Shown: positions 23,401 through 30,646 of the stretch, piece after piece | Layout of the letters: every line of letters begins with the position of its first letter | Position numbering within the stretch: position 1 is the stretch's first letter | From: GCA-2730975 sp937893275 | GTDB lineage: Bacteria > Verrucomicrobiota > Verrucomicrobiia > Opitutales > Seribacteraceae | Assembly (NCBI GenBank): GCA_963968595.1 | Contig: CAXAHJ010000008.1 | Coordinates: forward strand, 1-64,000 | Reading direction: 5' to 3' | Length of the DNA: 64,000 bases | The notes under the pieces: generated by a model | Told to the model about the DNA's origin: nothing | Databases searched by the model: none | Seen by the model: the letters and a program-made list of their open reading frames with translations, nothing else | Program-made: the position numbers and the translations under genes

Positions 23401-24394
23401 GCCCCTTTTTCCGCTTGGCCGCTTGTAGGTTCAACCTGTTGTTGGAAAAAGAAAAGTCGTACCCTATGCTTCCATAGCTACTGGAACGAGAAGCGGACTG
23501 ATTATCGGAAAACATCTGCACGCGGAAATAAAAAGAGCGTTCCCAACGAGCTTCAAATTCTATTTCTATAGCATTTTTTTCAGGGAGAACCCGACTTAGA
23601 CTTCCTGATGCAGTCGCAACCAGTCCGCCACCCTCGTATCTCCAAGCGTTTTTGCTGCTTGGTTTCCAACCGGAAAATCCGTACGAGGCATCGTACAGGG
23701 TTTCGTGACTTGGAGGCAATAGGATGATCGAGGTGATTTTTTCTCTTGGTGTTGCCAACACTCCAGCAAAGTCGGTTTCCACGGCTACGGTCTTTGCATC
23801 GACTTTGGTCAGGTGCCCTCTTAATCGATCTCCGTTGGTGAATTTCAGCAACACTTTGGTCCCTTTTTCGTCGGATGGTTTTTTTTCAGGCGCGGTACGC
23901 GGGGCAAGTTCGATCGAGTCGACTGCGGAAAAGCGAAAAGACAGCGGATTGGCGGCCGATTCGTTCTCCCATTGGAGAAAACGATTGCCTGTTAGCTCAA
24001 TCAATTGCCCTCTGATTTGTGAACCGTCGAAGAGTCGGAGGAGGTCCGATGAGTCTATGTTTTCGGAGATGTCCTCAGTTTTGTTAGATACAGTGCTTGG
24101 GTTCCACGAAATATTTGGTGCTTCAACCATCCTAATGCGTTCTCCATTTCTTTCAATCAAGACTTGGGCTTTTGCCTGAACTTGGACTGCTTGTGGTTTG
24201 ACATTGAGTTGGATTCGAACGGCTTGGGCTTCCGCTTTTGCATCGGGGGGAGCGTCGACTTTCAACTCGATGATCGTCTTGGCTTCTGCCTGTAGCTGTA
24301 GTTTCGTAGCAACTTTAACTTCTTGACCTGATGCAGTCGAGAAACTCGCAGTCAGCAGAACTATTCCTGCCAGAGTTGTAGATAATGTCGTCAT
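20495..24394 (-). CDS. Giant secreted SUMF1 (FGE-like) / WD40 protein
   Basis: The protein has 1299 residues. The start at 24394 gives a signal peptide (MTTLSTTLAGIVLLTASF) and a 4-base ATGA overlap with the preceding stop. Residues ~120-480 hold repeated LRLFDGSQIRGQLIEL / LKFTNGDRLRGHL / VTLVNGDSTASEI modules around a LamG-like sandwich. A blade ending GKDATFGLWNGHARLASG (~625) is interrupted by a SUMF1 body (~655-862: FWLGQFEVTQEQY, YRLPTEAEWEYACRAGT, DMHGNLWEWCLD, LRGGSFNVGFNRCRAAYRG). The strand that normally starts this domain, LALRLMPIPAGSFLLGSPE, follows it (~887-906), after which WD40 repeats resume (ASPDGKLFFAGCSDGSTH, FSPDGTRVLTSGP). The paired catalytic cysteines of true formylglycine-generating enzymes are absent. 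Last gene of the MoxR/vWA operon, presumably periplasmic. Confidence 0.85.
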   Translation of the reverse strand: MTTLSTTLAGIVLLTASFSTASGQEVKVATKLQLQAEAKTIIELKVDAPPDAKAEAQAVRIQLNVKPQAVQVQAKAQVLIERNGERIRMVEAPNISWNPSTVSNKTEDISENIDSSDLLRLFDGSQIRGQLIELTGNRFLQWENESAANPLSFRFSAVDSIELAPRTAPEKKPSDEKGTKVLLKFTNGDRLRGHLTKVDAKTVAVETDFAGVLATPREKITSIILLPPSHETLYDASYGFSGWKPSSKNAWRYEGGGLVATASGSLSRVLPEKNAIEIEFEARWERSFYFRVQMFSDNQSASRSSSYGSIGYDFSFSNNRLNLQAAKRKKGQLTRETIGSAVIKDLLSLKSGHFRIYGNRKTKEFAVWLNDRKMASWKDGDEEFIPMGNTVSFYNQGGSSFLRLNETSISGWEGDYTPVEEPSPEEKATTRVTLVNGDSTASEIGALVDGNLQLKTKRGTFKTPVDRIRSIYFPQTDGLTTQTASERIWLTGSSGNLALNLTAIRDGMAKGENPNFGMVEISMSRVRRLACNIHLLELEKYLAQLRLARRALESRNLETANQILQKTNPAMRGWLWGRLAFHAKALSSSEILSFAPHPESGLAGAGFAEDSETILTVGKDATFGLWNGHARLASGKINGSESLHGELGRFPNETQRFTTISRDFWLGQFEVTQEQYEKLVGENPSTRKSPKFPVEKTSWFDATEYCKILNKKFPPANGYVYRLPTEAEWEYACRAGTNGPFAGSSITSIPNDDTAYSEHLAQIAWFSENSNNAPHAGGEKDANAYGLHDMHGNLWEWCLDHVELNKQNMLKSRIPGAVDPFITEGRWRSLRGGSFNVGFNRCRAAYRGANDPGVKRDDRGFRVALAPDLSPEANATKVLVEKPHLVQELALRLMPIPAGSFLLGSPEKLPGACAVSVPKTDLILTGNAKGELYLSDLAGRPPRNVGQKLPAAVTALAASPDGKLFFAGCSDGSTHLVSLAEGVKIASFSDHKSSVTTVAFSPKKNLMASCELAGKAVIRTREAESKPVFLEGHSARFDNIDFSPDGTRVLTSGPGAPPALWGSADGAFLLHFQVELENVVTARFARDGQGVSVACRSGRILFCETSTGLTYNRITLPGRELADLHYSPEGNRILVVTQEGLCSIRTIPQSEAIRIVEKDGSLTSSPDYYFDLARHNASPSFLPSTLEAFLRKHGQKMDGDTLPPGCSQSPDNAWILTTTDGALRLWRAETGKLEANLADKLSAPFEACAFSPDGLFATGRLATGQILAYPAFPQSDSANSDLLPNADLIRSWFNSSPPR

Positions 24395-25386
24395 CTTTCG
24401 TAAATCGGTAGGTATCTGTAGTTGAGCGCTAGGGATAGTAGAGCAGCAGAAGTGGAGAAGGCTTTTCCGTAATTTCCGTTCCAACTGCCGTCGTCGGATT
24501 GGGTGGCAAGAAGTCGTTTTACGTTTTTGGAATTCCAGACCCGCCAGAGAGAGGAGTCTGCTCGGAAGACTGCTTGGGATGTGTAGTATAGGCTATAGAA
24601 CTTGTGGCCTTGGCCGTCATGCGCGGCATTTCCCATTAGGTATTTAACGGACTGTTTGTAAGCTTTTGAATCGGTGTCCTTGGATAGGGCTAGAACGAGG
24701 CAACCTATGGCTGAGCGGGGTTGGTTCGGTCCACTCTTCGATGTATAGCCGAAACCACCGCTCGAGTCTTGGCAAGAGATGAAAAATTCAATCGCCTTTT
24801 CAATTGCCGATTCGGGTACGGATAGTCCGGCGTTCCTCGCGGCAAACAAAGCTACCATCTGGGCTCCGGAAACTGTGGTGTCTGCATCCTTACTTTCAGG
24901 ACCGTATCGCCAAGCGCCCTTTGTATTGCCTTTCTGTGATCCCAATATCAGAGAGGTTGCCTTCTGTAGCGCGGGACCCAGTCGGAGGTCGTTGGTTATG
25001 CCATAGGCTTCCGCCAAGGCGAGTGTTGCGAATCCGTGATTGTACATGGATGAGCCAATATAGCCAGTTTTTTTGTCTTGGCGGGCAAGGATGTAGTCCA
25101 GGGAACGTTTTACAGTTATTCGATAGGGGCCGAATTCTGGATCATCTCCACGGGCGAGTAAAGCCAAGGTTGCCATACCCACGACCCCTGCTTCGGAACC
25201 GTAGGAATTATCGGACCAGTTGCCACCGTCGGTTTGGCTCTTGGCAAGGTATCCCAGACCTTGTTTGTACATCCGGTCGATTTGTCGTACAAGATCGTCG
25301 TTGGCTTCCTCGAACAATTTCTGCGCCCAGAGGGTGTTGCAGGAAAGAACAGCCAAGAATAAAACTTGGGCAAGAAGGCTTTTCAC
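24391..25386 (-). CDS. Secreted alpha/alpha-barrel protein (prenyltransferase/squalene-cyclase-repeat type)
   Basis: This 331-residue protein starts at GTG 25386, 5 bases after the preceding stop, with a signal peptide (MKSLLAQVLFLAVLSC...LWA). QW-like repeats of the terpenoid-cyclase toroid follow: SQTDGGNWSDNSYGSEAG, ARQDKKTGYIGSSM, SQKGNTKGAWRYGPES, SCQDSSGGFGYTSKSG and TQSDDGSWNGNYG. There is no DxDD or DCTAE cyclase motif, and the protein is soluble and exported, so it is unlikely to be a terpene cyclase. A binding or protease-inhibitor-like role, as for thioester-containing proteins of similar fold, is possible. Its stop overlaps the start of the SUMF1/WD40 gene. Two related barrels are encoded at 53,541 and 56,109. 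Confidence 0.83.
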   Translation of the reverse strand: MKSLLAQVLFLAVLSCNTLWAQKLFEEANDDLVRQIDRMYKQGLGYLAKSQTDGGNWSDNSYGSEAGVVGMATLALLARGDDPEFGPYRITVKRSLDYILARQDKKTGYIGSSMYNHGFATLALAEAYGITNDLRLGPALQKATSLILGSQKGNTKGAWRYGPESKDADTTVSGAQMVALFAARNAGLSVPESAIEKAIEFFISCQDSSGGFGYTSKSGPNQPRSAIGCLVLALSKDTDSKAYKQSVKYLMGNAAHDGQGHKFYSLYYTSQAVFRADSSLWRVWNSKNVKRLLATQSDDGSWNGNYGKAFSTSAALLSLALNYRYLPIYER

Positions 25387-25391
25387 GATTA

Positions 25392-28300
25392 CTAGTCCTC
25401 GATTTGCCGGAAGTAGTTTTCCATGGCTCTGCGGAATTCTGGTGGCGGCACTCCCGATGCTCCTCCCGCCTGTTGAGGTTTGCGGTTTCCGGGGGCAATG
25501 CCATCGGCATCGCCCAGAGCGGTTGCGTGCTCTTGGTCCGTATTTCCCCCTTGTTGGCTGCCGCCACCCGTTTGTCCGGGCATCATGCCTTTGCCTTGTC
25601 CGGGTTTTTGTCCTGAAAGTTGGCTCAGGAGGAATTGAAGAGCTTGTGAGTTTCCTGCCGAAGAACCTTGAGAACCTGATTGGGCGGCTTCAATGAGCAG
25701 GTTTATGATATCGCTAATGGAATCACGGGATTGTGTTTGCGCTTTTGCGGTCGGTTTTCCGTAATCTTTTTTTTCCAATCCCGAGGCGGAAGTGGCCATG
25801 TAGGTGTGAGCATCGTCAAATATGGGGTTGATTTCTTCGATCGCAATATCGACTTGAACCTCGGTCAGGTCGGTCATCAGATCTCTCTGGTTCTCCGCGA
25901 GGAGAGTTGAACGCTCCTTGCGAACGTCTTTTTCGAAATGATCTTCAAGCAACTTTGTTTTGCCCATGATTGCCTTTTGTTTTTCTCGAATGCGAAGCAA
26001 GGCCACGAGCTGGGCGGTAATGTCTTTGCATTCGCCGCCGCCGCCGCCACCTCCACCGCCACCGCCACCTTCATCTTCTTCCAGCATGTCGGCCCATTCT
26101 TTAAACTTTTCTGCCCAATGGTCTAGGTTGTCCAGTGCGGCAAAAGCGATGTTCTTTCGAATGAGGTCGGACCCTTTTCGCAAACCTTCGACAGCATCTT
26201 CTTCCTCCATGAGCTTTCCGACTTTTCCATACTTTTCCCGACCGGTTCTTTCGTGGAAACGGCTTATTTCTCCTTGGAGAAGCTCGGTCTCGACATGTGC
26301 GTCAATCTGCGTGTTTTCCAGCTCGCTCTGCACCTTGAGTTGTTTCTCGGGCAAAGCTTTCGAGCGGTGACCAATGGTGCTCGGCAAGTGGGAAACAAGA
26401 ACTTCGCCAAGACGATTCTCGGTTTTTTGGACCTTTCGTAACCGCTGAGCGAGGGTAAGCGCCTCAAGATCGTCAAGCTGTTCATTTGCTTGCTCCAGTA
26501 TCTCTCTCAAGCTTTCCAGCGCTTCTTGTTCGGATTGTTCTGAATCGGACAAATTGGGCTTGGCAGACGAAGGGTTTGCCTTGGCTTGGTCTATGCTTTG
26601 AGCGGCCTTTGCCATTTCGTTCGAGGCGACCTCCTCCATTTTGCGGAGGGTTTCACTCCATTCTGTTAGAGCGTTTTCATCGAAAAGAGGATTTCGGAGT
26701 GCTTCCCGAAGGGTTTCGGCTCCTTCTTCCGCCGTTTCCCTAAGATCACGAGCGTTGTCTCTTTGCGATTCCGCTAAGTTTTCCAATGCCTTGTCCGATT
26801 GTCGTTCGTCTAGTTCATCGAATGCCTCGTCGGATAGGCGCACGTTTTCCAGCATGATGGCTTCCTCTTCTCTGGCGATTTCGGAAACCTGGGCTAGGAT
26901 TTCCTCCATCCGGCGACGAACTGCTTCTGCATGCTCTTCGGGACCTACGACATGTAGAATGATTTCCCTAGAGACGGAGGGCTCTCTGTCCGGCGCTCTG
27001 TCAATCGCTTTGGCGGTCAGGATTGCAACATCTCCTCCCTTGAGTCCGAGAAAAGATGGATCGAAGGGGAAGGAAAGCTCCAGTGTTTTGGCATCTGTGG
27101 CCTGTTCCTCCTTCTTTGAAAGTCGGTCTGGTTCGTGGCTTTGCCCATCGATTGCTTGCACCCCGAGATAGAGCTCCAACATGGTGATGCCGTAGTCGTC
27201 TTTTGCGATAACTCGAAGATCCAAGGTTTCCGTCTCTAGAATCGCGCTTTCTCCAGGAAGGTTTTCGAAATCAACCCGTGGCGCCTCGTCCGGTATGGAG
27301 TTCACCGTAAGTGCAGTTGGCGTTGCGGCGGAAAGACCGAAAATATCCGTGAACCTAATTTGCGCGTCAAAGGATTCTGCGACAATGCCCAACTCGGTTT
27401 TGAAAGTTTCCTTGTCGGCCACAACGTCGAAATGAGTACTTTTTGTTCGAACGCCAACTCGCTCGACGGGTCTATTTGAGACACCTTCCAAAGTGAGGTT
27501 GGTGCCCTCCAGAACCTTAACTCGCGTGCCTTTAATGGTCTTTCGCTCTCTTGGGTAACCTAAATAGCCCGGGAGGTCGACGATGGCTTCCAATCGTTCG
27601 ATGCGCGGACGTTCCAATGGCGTAACCTGAAGAACAGCCCGTGCGTCTCCCACTTCCAGTGCCCAATCTCTAGCCTCGAATTGTCCGGGGAGAACGAACT
27701 CGTAAATAAGGCCATTTCTTTTTGCGGAAAACTCTTGGCCGGTCGAGGATATGAGGACGGCTTCCTCGGGTTTGCGGCGAGAATCCTTGGACAGAATGCA
27801 GCGCAAGTGCACTGGCTCGCCTCGGGCGCAGAAGGTTTGAGCAGGAAAACATGCCGGTGTGGTTAAAGTGAGGCGAGGGGAGTTATTCCAGGGCGTGGCC
27901 CACCTCTCCCATGCATTTTGTGCGATTTTCGGTAGCGTCAACGTTATGATTCCCACAAGAAGAGCAGCTCCTGAGCAGAACGAGAGAGCTCGTCTTGACG
28001 GCTGAACGTCGACCGCTTCATCCAGTTTCAGTCGGCTGATCTCTTGCTCCACTTTTTTCGCGGCTGCTTCGAAAAGCGCCTCGGAATGCCGTGTTTCCTC
28101 CGGGGAACGCCGAGCGAGTTCGAGGACTCCTAGGAAACGATCGCCGGGACCGCCGAATTTGCTCCGAACTAATTTTGCTAGATGAATTTCCGATCGCGGA
28201 AGAAGAATGCCGCCACGATACCATGCCAAAAACATTAAGATCGCTCCCGCCCAACCAGCTCCCGCTAGAAAAATGCGAACGAGGTCAGGCGTGTTCCATA

Positions 28301-28463
28301 ATCGGTCACTGGCAAATAAAACTAACCAGGAGGTCAGCAAACACGCTGTAATGGCACCCGCTCCACGGGTGTGGGCAACCTTGCGAACCCTTGCCCCCAA
28401 GCGAATGGTTGCTCGCCGAAGGCTTTCCGGCAGAGGTGCGTGTATTTTGCTTTTTTGCTTCAT
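25392..28463 (-). CDS. DUF4175-like membrane protein with long coiled coil and Gly-12 run
   Basis: This 1023-residue protein uses ATG 28463, which follows the preceding stop by 2 bases. Three transmembrane helices lie in the first ~190 residues (ITACLLTSWLVLFA, IFLAGAGWAGAILMFLAW, FCSGAALLVGIITLTL). A beta-rich extracytoplasmic region (~190-470) follows, then a charged coiled-coil segment (~480-900) interrupted by twelve consecutive Gly at about 799-810. The tail is Gln/Gly-rich (GKGMMPGQTGGGSQQGGNT). The layout matches DUF4175-type proteins found next to vWA genes. It may be the structural scaffold of the MoxR/vWA machine; no enzymatic motif is visible. Confidence 0.75.
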   Translation of the reverse strand: MKQKSKIHAPLPESLRRATIRLGARVRKVAHTRGAGAITACLLTSWLVLFASDRLWNTPDLVRIFLAGAGWAGAILMFLAWYRGGILLPRSEIHLAKLVRSKFGGPGDRFLGVLELARRSPEETRHSEALFEAAAKKVEQEISRLKLDEAVDVQPSRRALSFCSGAALLVGIITLTLPKIAQNAWERWATPWNNSPRLTLTTPACFPAQTFCARGEPVHLRCILSKDSRRKPEEAVLISSTGQEFSAKRNGLIYEFVLPGQFEARDWALEVGDARAVLQVTPLERPRIERLEAIVDLPGYLGYPRERKTIKGTRVKVLEGTNLTLEGVSNRPVERVGVRTKSTHFDVVADKETFKTELGIVAESFDAQIRFTDIFGLSAATPTALTVNSIPDEAPRVDFENLPGESAILETETLDLRVIAKDDYGITMLELYLGVQAIDGQSHEPDRLSKKEEQATDAKTLELSFPFDPSFLGLKGGDVAILTAKAIDRAPDREPSVSREIILHVVGPEEHAEAVRRRMEEILAQVSEIAREEEAIMLENVRLSDEAFDELDERQSDKALENLAESQRDNARDLRETAEEGAETLREALRNPLFDENALTEWSETLRKMEEVASNEMAKAAQSIDQAKANPSSAKPNLSDSEQSEQEALESLREILEQANEQLDDLEALTLAQRLRKVQKTENRLGEVLVSHLPSTIGHRSKALPEKQLKVQSELENTQIDAHVETELLQGEISRFHERTGREKYGKVGKLMEEEDAVEGLRKGSDLIRKNIAFAALDNLDHWAEKFKEWADMLEEDEGGGGGGGGGGGGECKDITAQLVALLRIREKQKAIMGKTKLLEDHFEKDVRKERSTLLAENQRDLMTDLTEVQVDIAIEEINPIFDDAHTYMATSASGLEKKDYGKPTAKAQTQSRDSISDIINLLIEAAQSGSQGSSAGNSQALQFLLSQLSGQKPGQGKGMMPGQTGGGSQQGGNTDQEHATALGDADGIAPGNRKPQQAGGASGVPPPEFRRAMENYFRQIED
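26034..26069 (-). repeat. Triplet repeat encoding twelve glycines
   Basis: Twelve successive GGN codons (mostly GGC and GGT) form an imperfect trinucleotide tract inside the DUF4175-like gene, between an acidic EEDE segment and ECKD. Confidence 0.9.
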
Positions 28464-28465
28464 GG

Positions 28466-30646
28466 CTAAATCATTCCTGCGAATTTGCGACCAGTCCAGT
28501 AAATTGCGAGCAATCCGCAAAGGAATAATCCCCAGTAGAGATCGGTTCGTAGCCGATGTATTCGTTCCAGAGGATCGGGGGCAGGCAGGGCGGCTATAGC
28601 TTGAACGATGCTTTCTAGATTTTCGGCGAGGCCGTACTTCCCGCCAGTGAGCCTTGCCAGTTCGCGAAGATCGCCTGCCCGCGCCGGGCGGCCAAGCCGT
28701 TCCAGCCCATGACTTTCCGCCTGCAAGTTGGTTTCCAAGAAACGATCGGCTTTTGTAACTTCCGTTCTGATTTTGATCGTGCCGGATTGACGAGTCCGAA
28801 AGGTTGCGAGAAAGACGCCATCTCCTTCCGGAGCAGGTTCATAAAAGATTCTTTCGGTTTCTCCTCCGGGGTGCTCAACCATACTTTCTACAGGGCCATC
28901 TTTAAGGGGAAAACCGTCTTTGTCCAAGACGATGCAGCGCAGGTAGACGTTTTCGCCTGTTTTTGGCCTTTCCGGGCTGTGGATGACTTTCATCCCATCA
29001 CCTTCCGACAGATGCCTTCCATGGGCCATCCATCGGGTTATTTGGCTCCAGAAACGATAGTGGTATTTGTCTTCGACGCCTCGACGCCATCGCCATGCGG
29101 AGTCGCTTCCGAGGTAGAGGGTTTTGCCGGCTCCGACATAGCGAATAGCCAACACCGGCATCCGTCCCCATTCGTTTCTAAAGATCGAGTGTACTGCAAG
29201 TACTTCGGATCCCGGCCGACTCTTGAGAGCAGCGGCGGACCAATGAAACCCCGGGAGTCGTTCCCAGAATTGAACGTCAGGTTCGCCCGCTCCTCTAAGC
29301 GTGGTCAGCCAGTGATTGCGGCCTTTTGTGGTAAGCGTGATGGCCGAAGAATTGGAGGTGCCCACTCCCCTCGGTTTGGTTGGGTCGAAGGCAACGGGAA
29401 TAAGGTCACCCAAGGGGCTTTCGGCAAGACTGGGTTGACGCCCTCGTCGTCCGGGAAGAAAAATCACCCCGGAGGCTTGCAGGCGGACAAGGTTGGCCAA
29501 TGCCTCGCAGTCGTCTTCACTCAATTCTCCTTCTCCCAGTCCAATGTCCCCAATAAATACTACGTCGTAAGGGGCCAGTTCTTCGGGAGAGCCGGGGAAT
29601 TCTCTAAGGTATCCCCGTCCGTTGCCGGGATTCATTCCCGGGTGGAGAAGAATGCAGTTCATATCGACTCGGGGATCGCGTTCAAGAGCATTGCGTAGAA
29701 ATCGATATTCCCACCTTGGGAATGAATCTACGATCAGGGCCTTGAGTACCTTGCTTTCGATCCGTGTCTCGAGCTCTCTGGCATTATTTTCCAATATGCT
29801 TTCTCCCGGATGCTCTTCAAGCTCTGCCCGTAACCGCATCTGCCCTTTCATTGTGGGCAGCCAGGACATAGTTCCGCTCACCTCCTCGCCAGCTGGCAAG
29901 ATTATCGGTTTTATGGCTACTTGTTCATCGTTCCCCATCAGCTTCAAGGTCGTTTCGATACGCTCGGGGAAGGCGTTCAAAATACGGTAACTGACGGATA
30001 ACCGTTCATCGAGGAGAGCAAAAGAAGGTGCGGTGAAGTTCTCGAGAACGAGATCGGGCAGAGGCTTTTCTCTGCCGACTCGAACAACGTATGCGGGGAC
30101 TCCCGCCGCACGACAACGACCTGCGAGAGATAGTGGGGATGGACCTGTGTTTGCGTCTCCGTCAGTGAAGTATAGAGCCGCCTTTAGATTTGAAATACGA
30201 TCAAGCCCTTCCTGTAAAGGAAGCGAAAGGTCTGTTGCCTCGCTGCCGCTTGCGGAAGAAAAAGGGAGTTCAGAAACAATGGCCGTCTTTTCGAGTTCGG
30301 AGCGCCAAGGTTGAGTAAGTGATTTTTTTACCCACTCCGAACGAGTGAGTATCGTTCCGTTGGCGTCTTTTACATCGCGCGTATTCATGCTGCCCGAAGC
30401 GTCCGCCAGCAGAAGTATTTCGGGTTCGGAATCCCTTTCTATGAGTTCGACGCGTTCAGGGTTCGCCAGCGTGACCAGAATCAAACCCACGATAATGAAT
30501 CTCAAAGCTTCCAGCCATGCGATGGATTTTTTTCTACCTGAACGAATCCAAGTAAGGATGCAAAGCCGCAGGCAGATGGCCATAACGGCAATCACCACCA
30601 ACACGACCGGCCAAGACCAGCCTAGGCGCCATTCGGAAAAATCCAT
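28466..30646 (-). CDS. Membrane-anchored von Willebrand A domain protein
   Basis: This 726-residue protein uses ATG 30646, whose A is shared with the preceding stop (TGATG overlap), implying translational coupling. Two N-terminal helices (about 12-31 and 48-62) precede a vWA domain. Its metal-ion-dependent adhesion site motif is intact: DASGSM at 82-87, then a LYFTDGDAN strand. A large region with a class I glutamine-amidotransferase-like fold follows (KALIVDSFPRWEYRFLRNAL, DVVFIGDIGLGEGELSEDD). A C-terminal helix (YWGLFLCGLLAIYW) closes the chain. The architecture fits BatA/YfbK-like envelope vWA proteins regulated by MoxR ATPases. Confidence 0.8.
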   Translation of the reverse strand: MDFSEWRLGWSWPVVLVVIAVMAICLRLCILTWIRSGRKKSIAWLEALRFIIVGLILVTLANPERVELIERDSEPEILLLADASGSMNTRDVKDANGTILTRSEWVKKSLTQPWRSELEKTAIVSELPFSSASGSEATDLSLPLQEGLDRISNLKAALYFTDGDANTGPSPLSLAGRCRAAGVPAYVVRVGREKPLPDLVLENFTAPSFALLDERLSVSYRILNAFPERIETTLKLMGNDEQVAIKPIILPAGEEVSGTMSWLPTMKGQMRLRAELEEHPGESILENNARELETRIESKVLKALIVDSFPRWEYRFLRNALERDPRVDMNCILLHPGMNPGNGRGYLREFPGSPEELAPYDVVFIGDIGLGEGELSEDDCEALANLVRLQASGVIFLPGRRGRQPSLAESPLGDLIPVAFDPTKPRGVGTSNSSAITLTTKGRNHWLTTLRGAGEPDVQFWERLPGFHWSAAALKSRPGSEVLAVHSIFRNEWGRMPVLAIRYVGAGKTLYLGSDSAWRWRRGVEDKYHYRFWSQITRWMAHGRHLSEGDGMKVIHSPERPKTGENVYLRCIVLDKDGFPLKDGPVESMVEHPGGETERIFYEPAPEGDGVFLATFRTRQSGTIKIRTEVTKADRFLETNLQAESHGLERLGRPARAGDLRELARLTGGKYGLAENLESIVQAIAALPAPDPLERIHRLRTDLYWGLFLCGLLAIYWTGRKFAGMI

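Noticed and set aside
24391..25386. Annotation as a terpene or squalene cyclase
   Set aside because: The repeats match the fold, but no DxDD or equivalent catalytic motif is present and the protein is exported.
28709..29698. Open plus-strand frame of 329 codons antisense to the vWA gene
   Set aside because: It has no family features, and the opposite strand encodes a clear vWA protein with an intact metal site.
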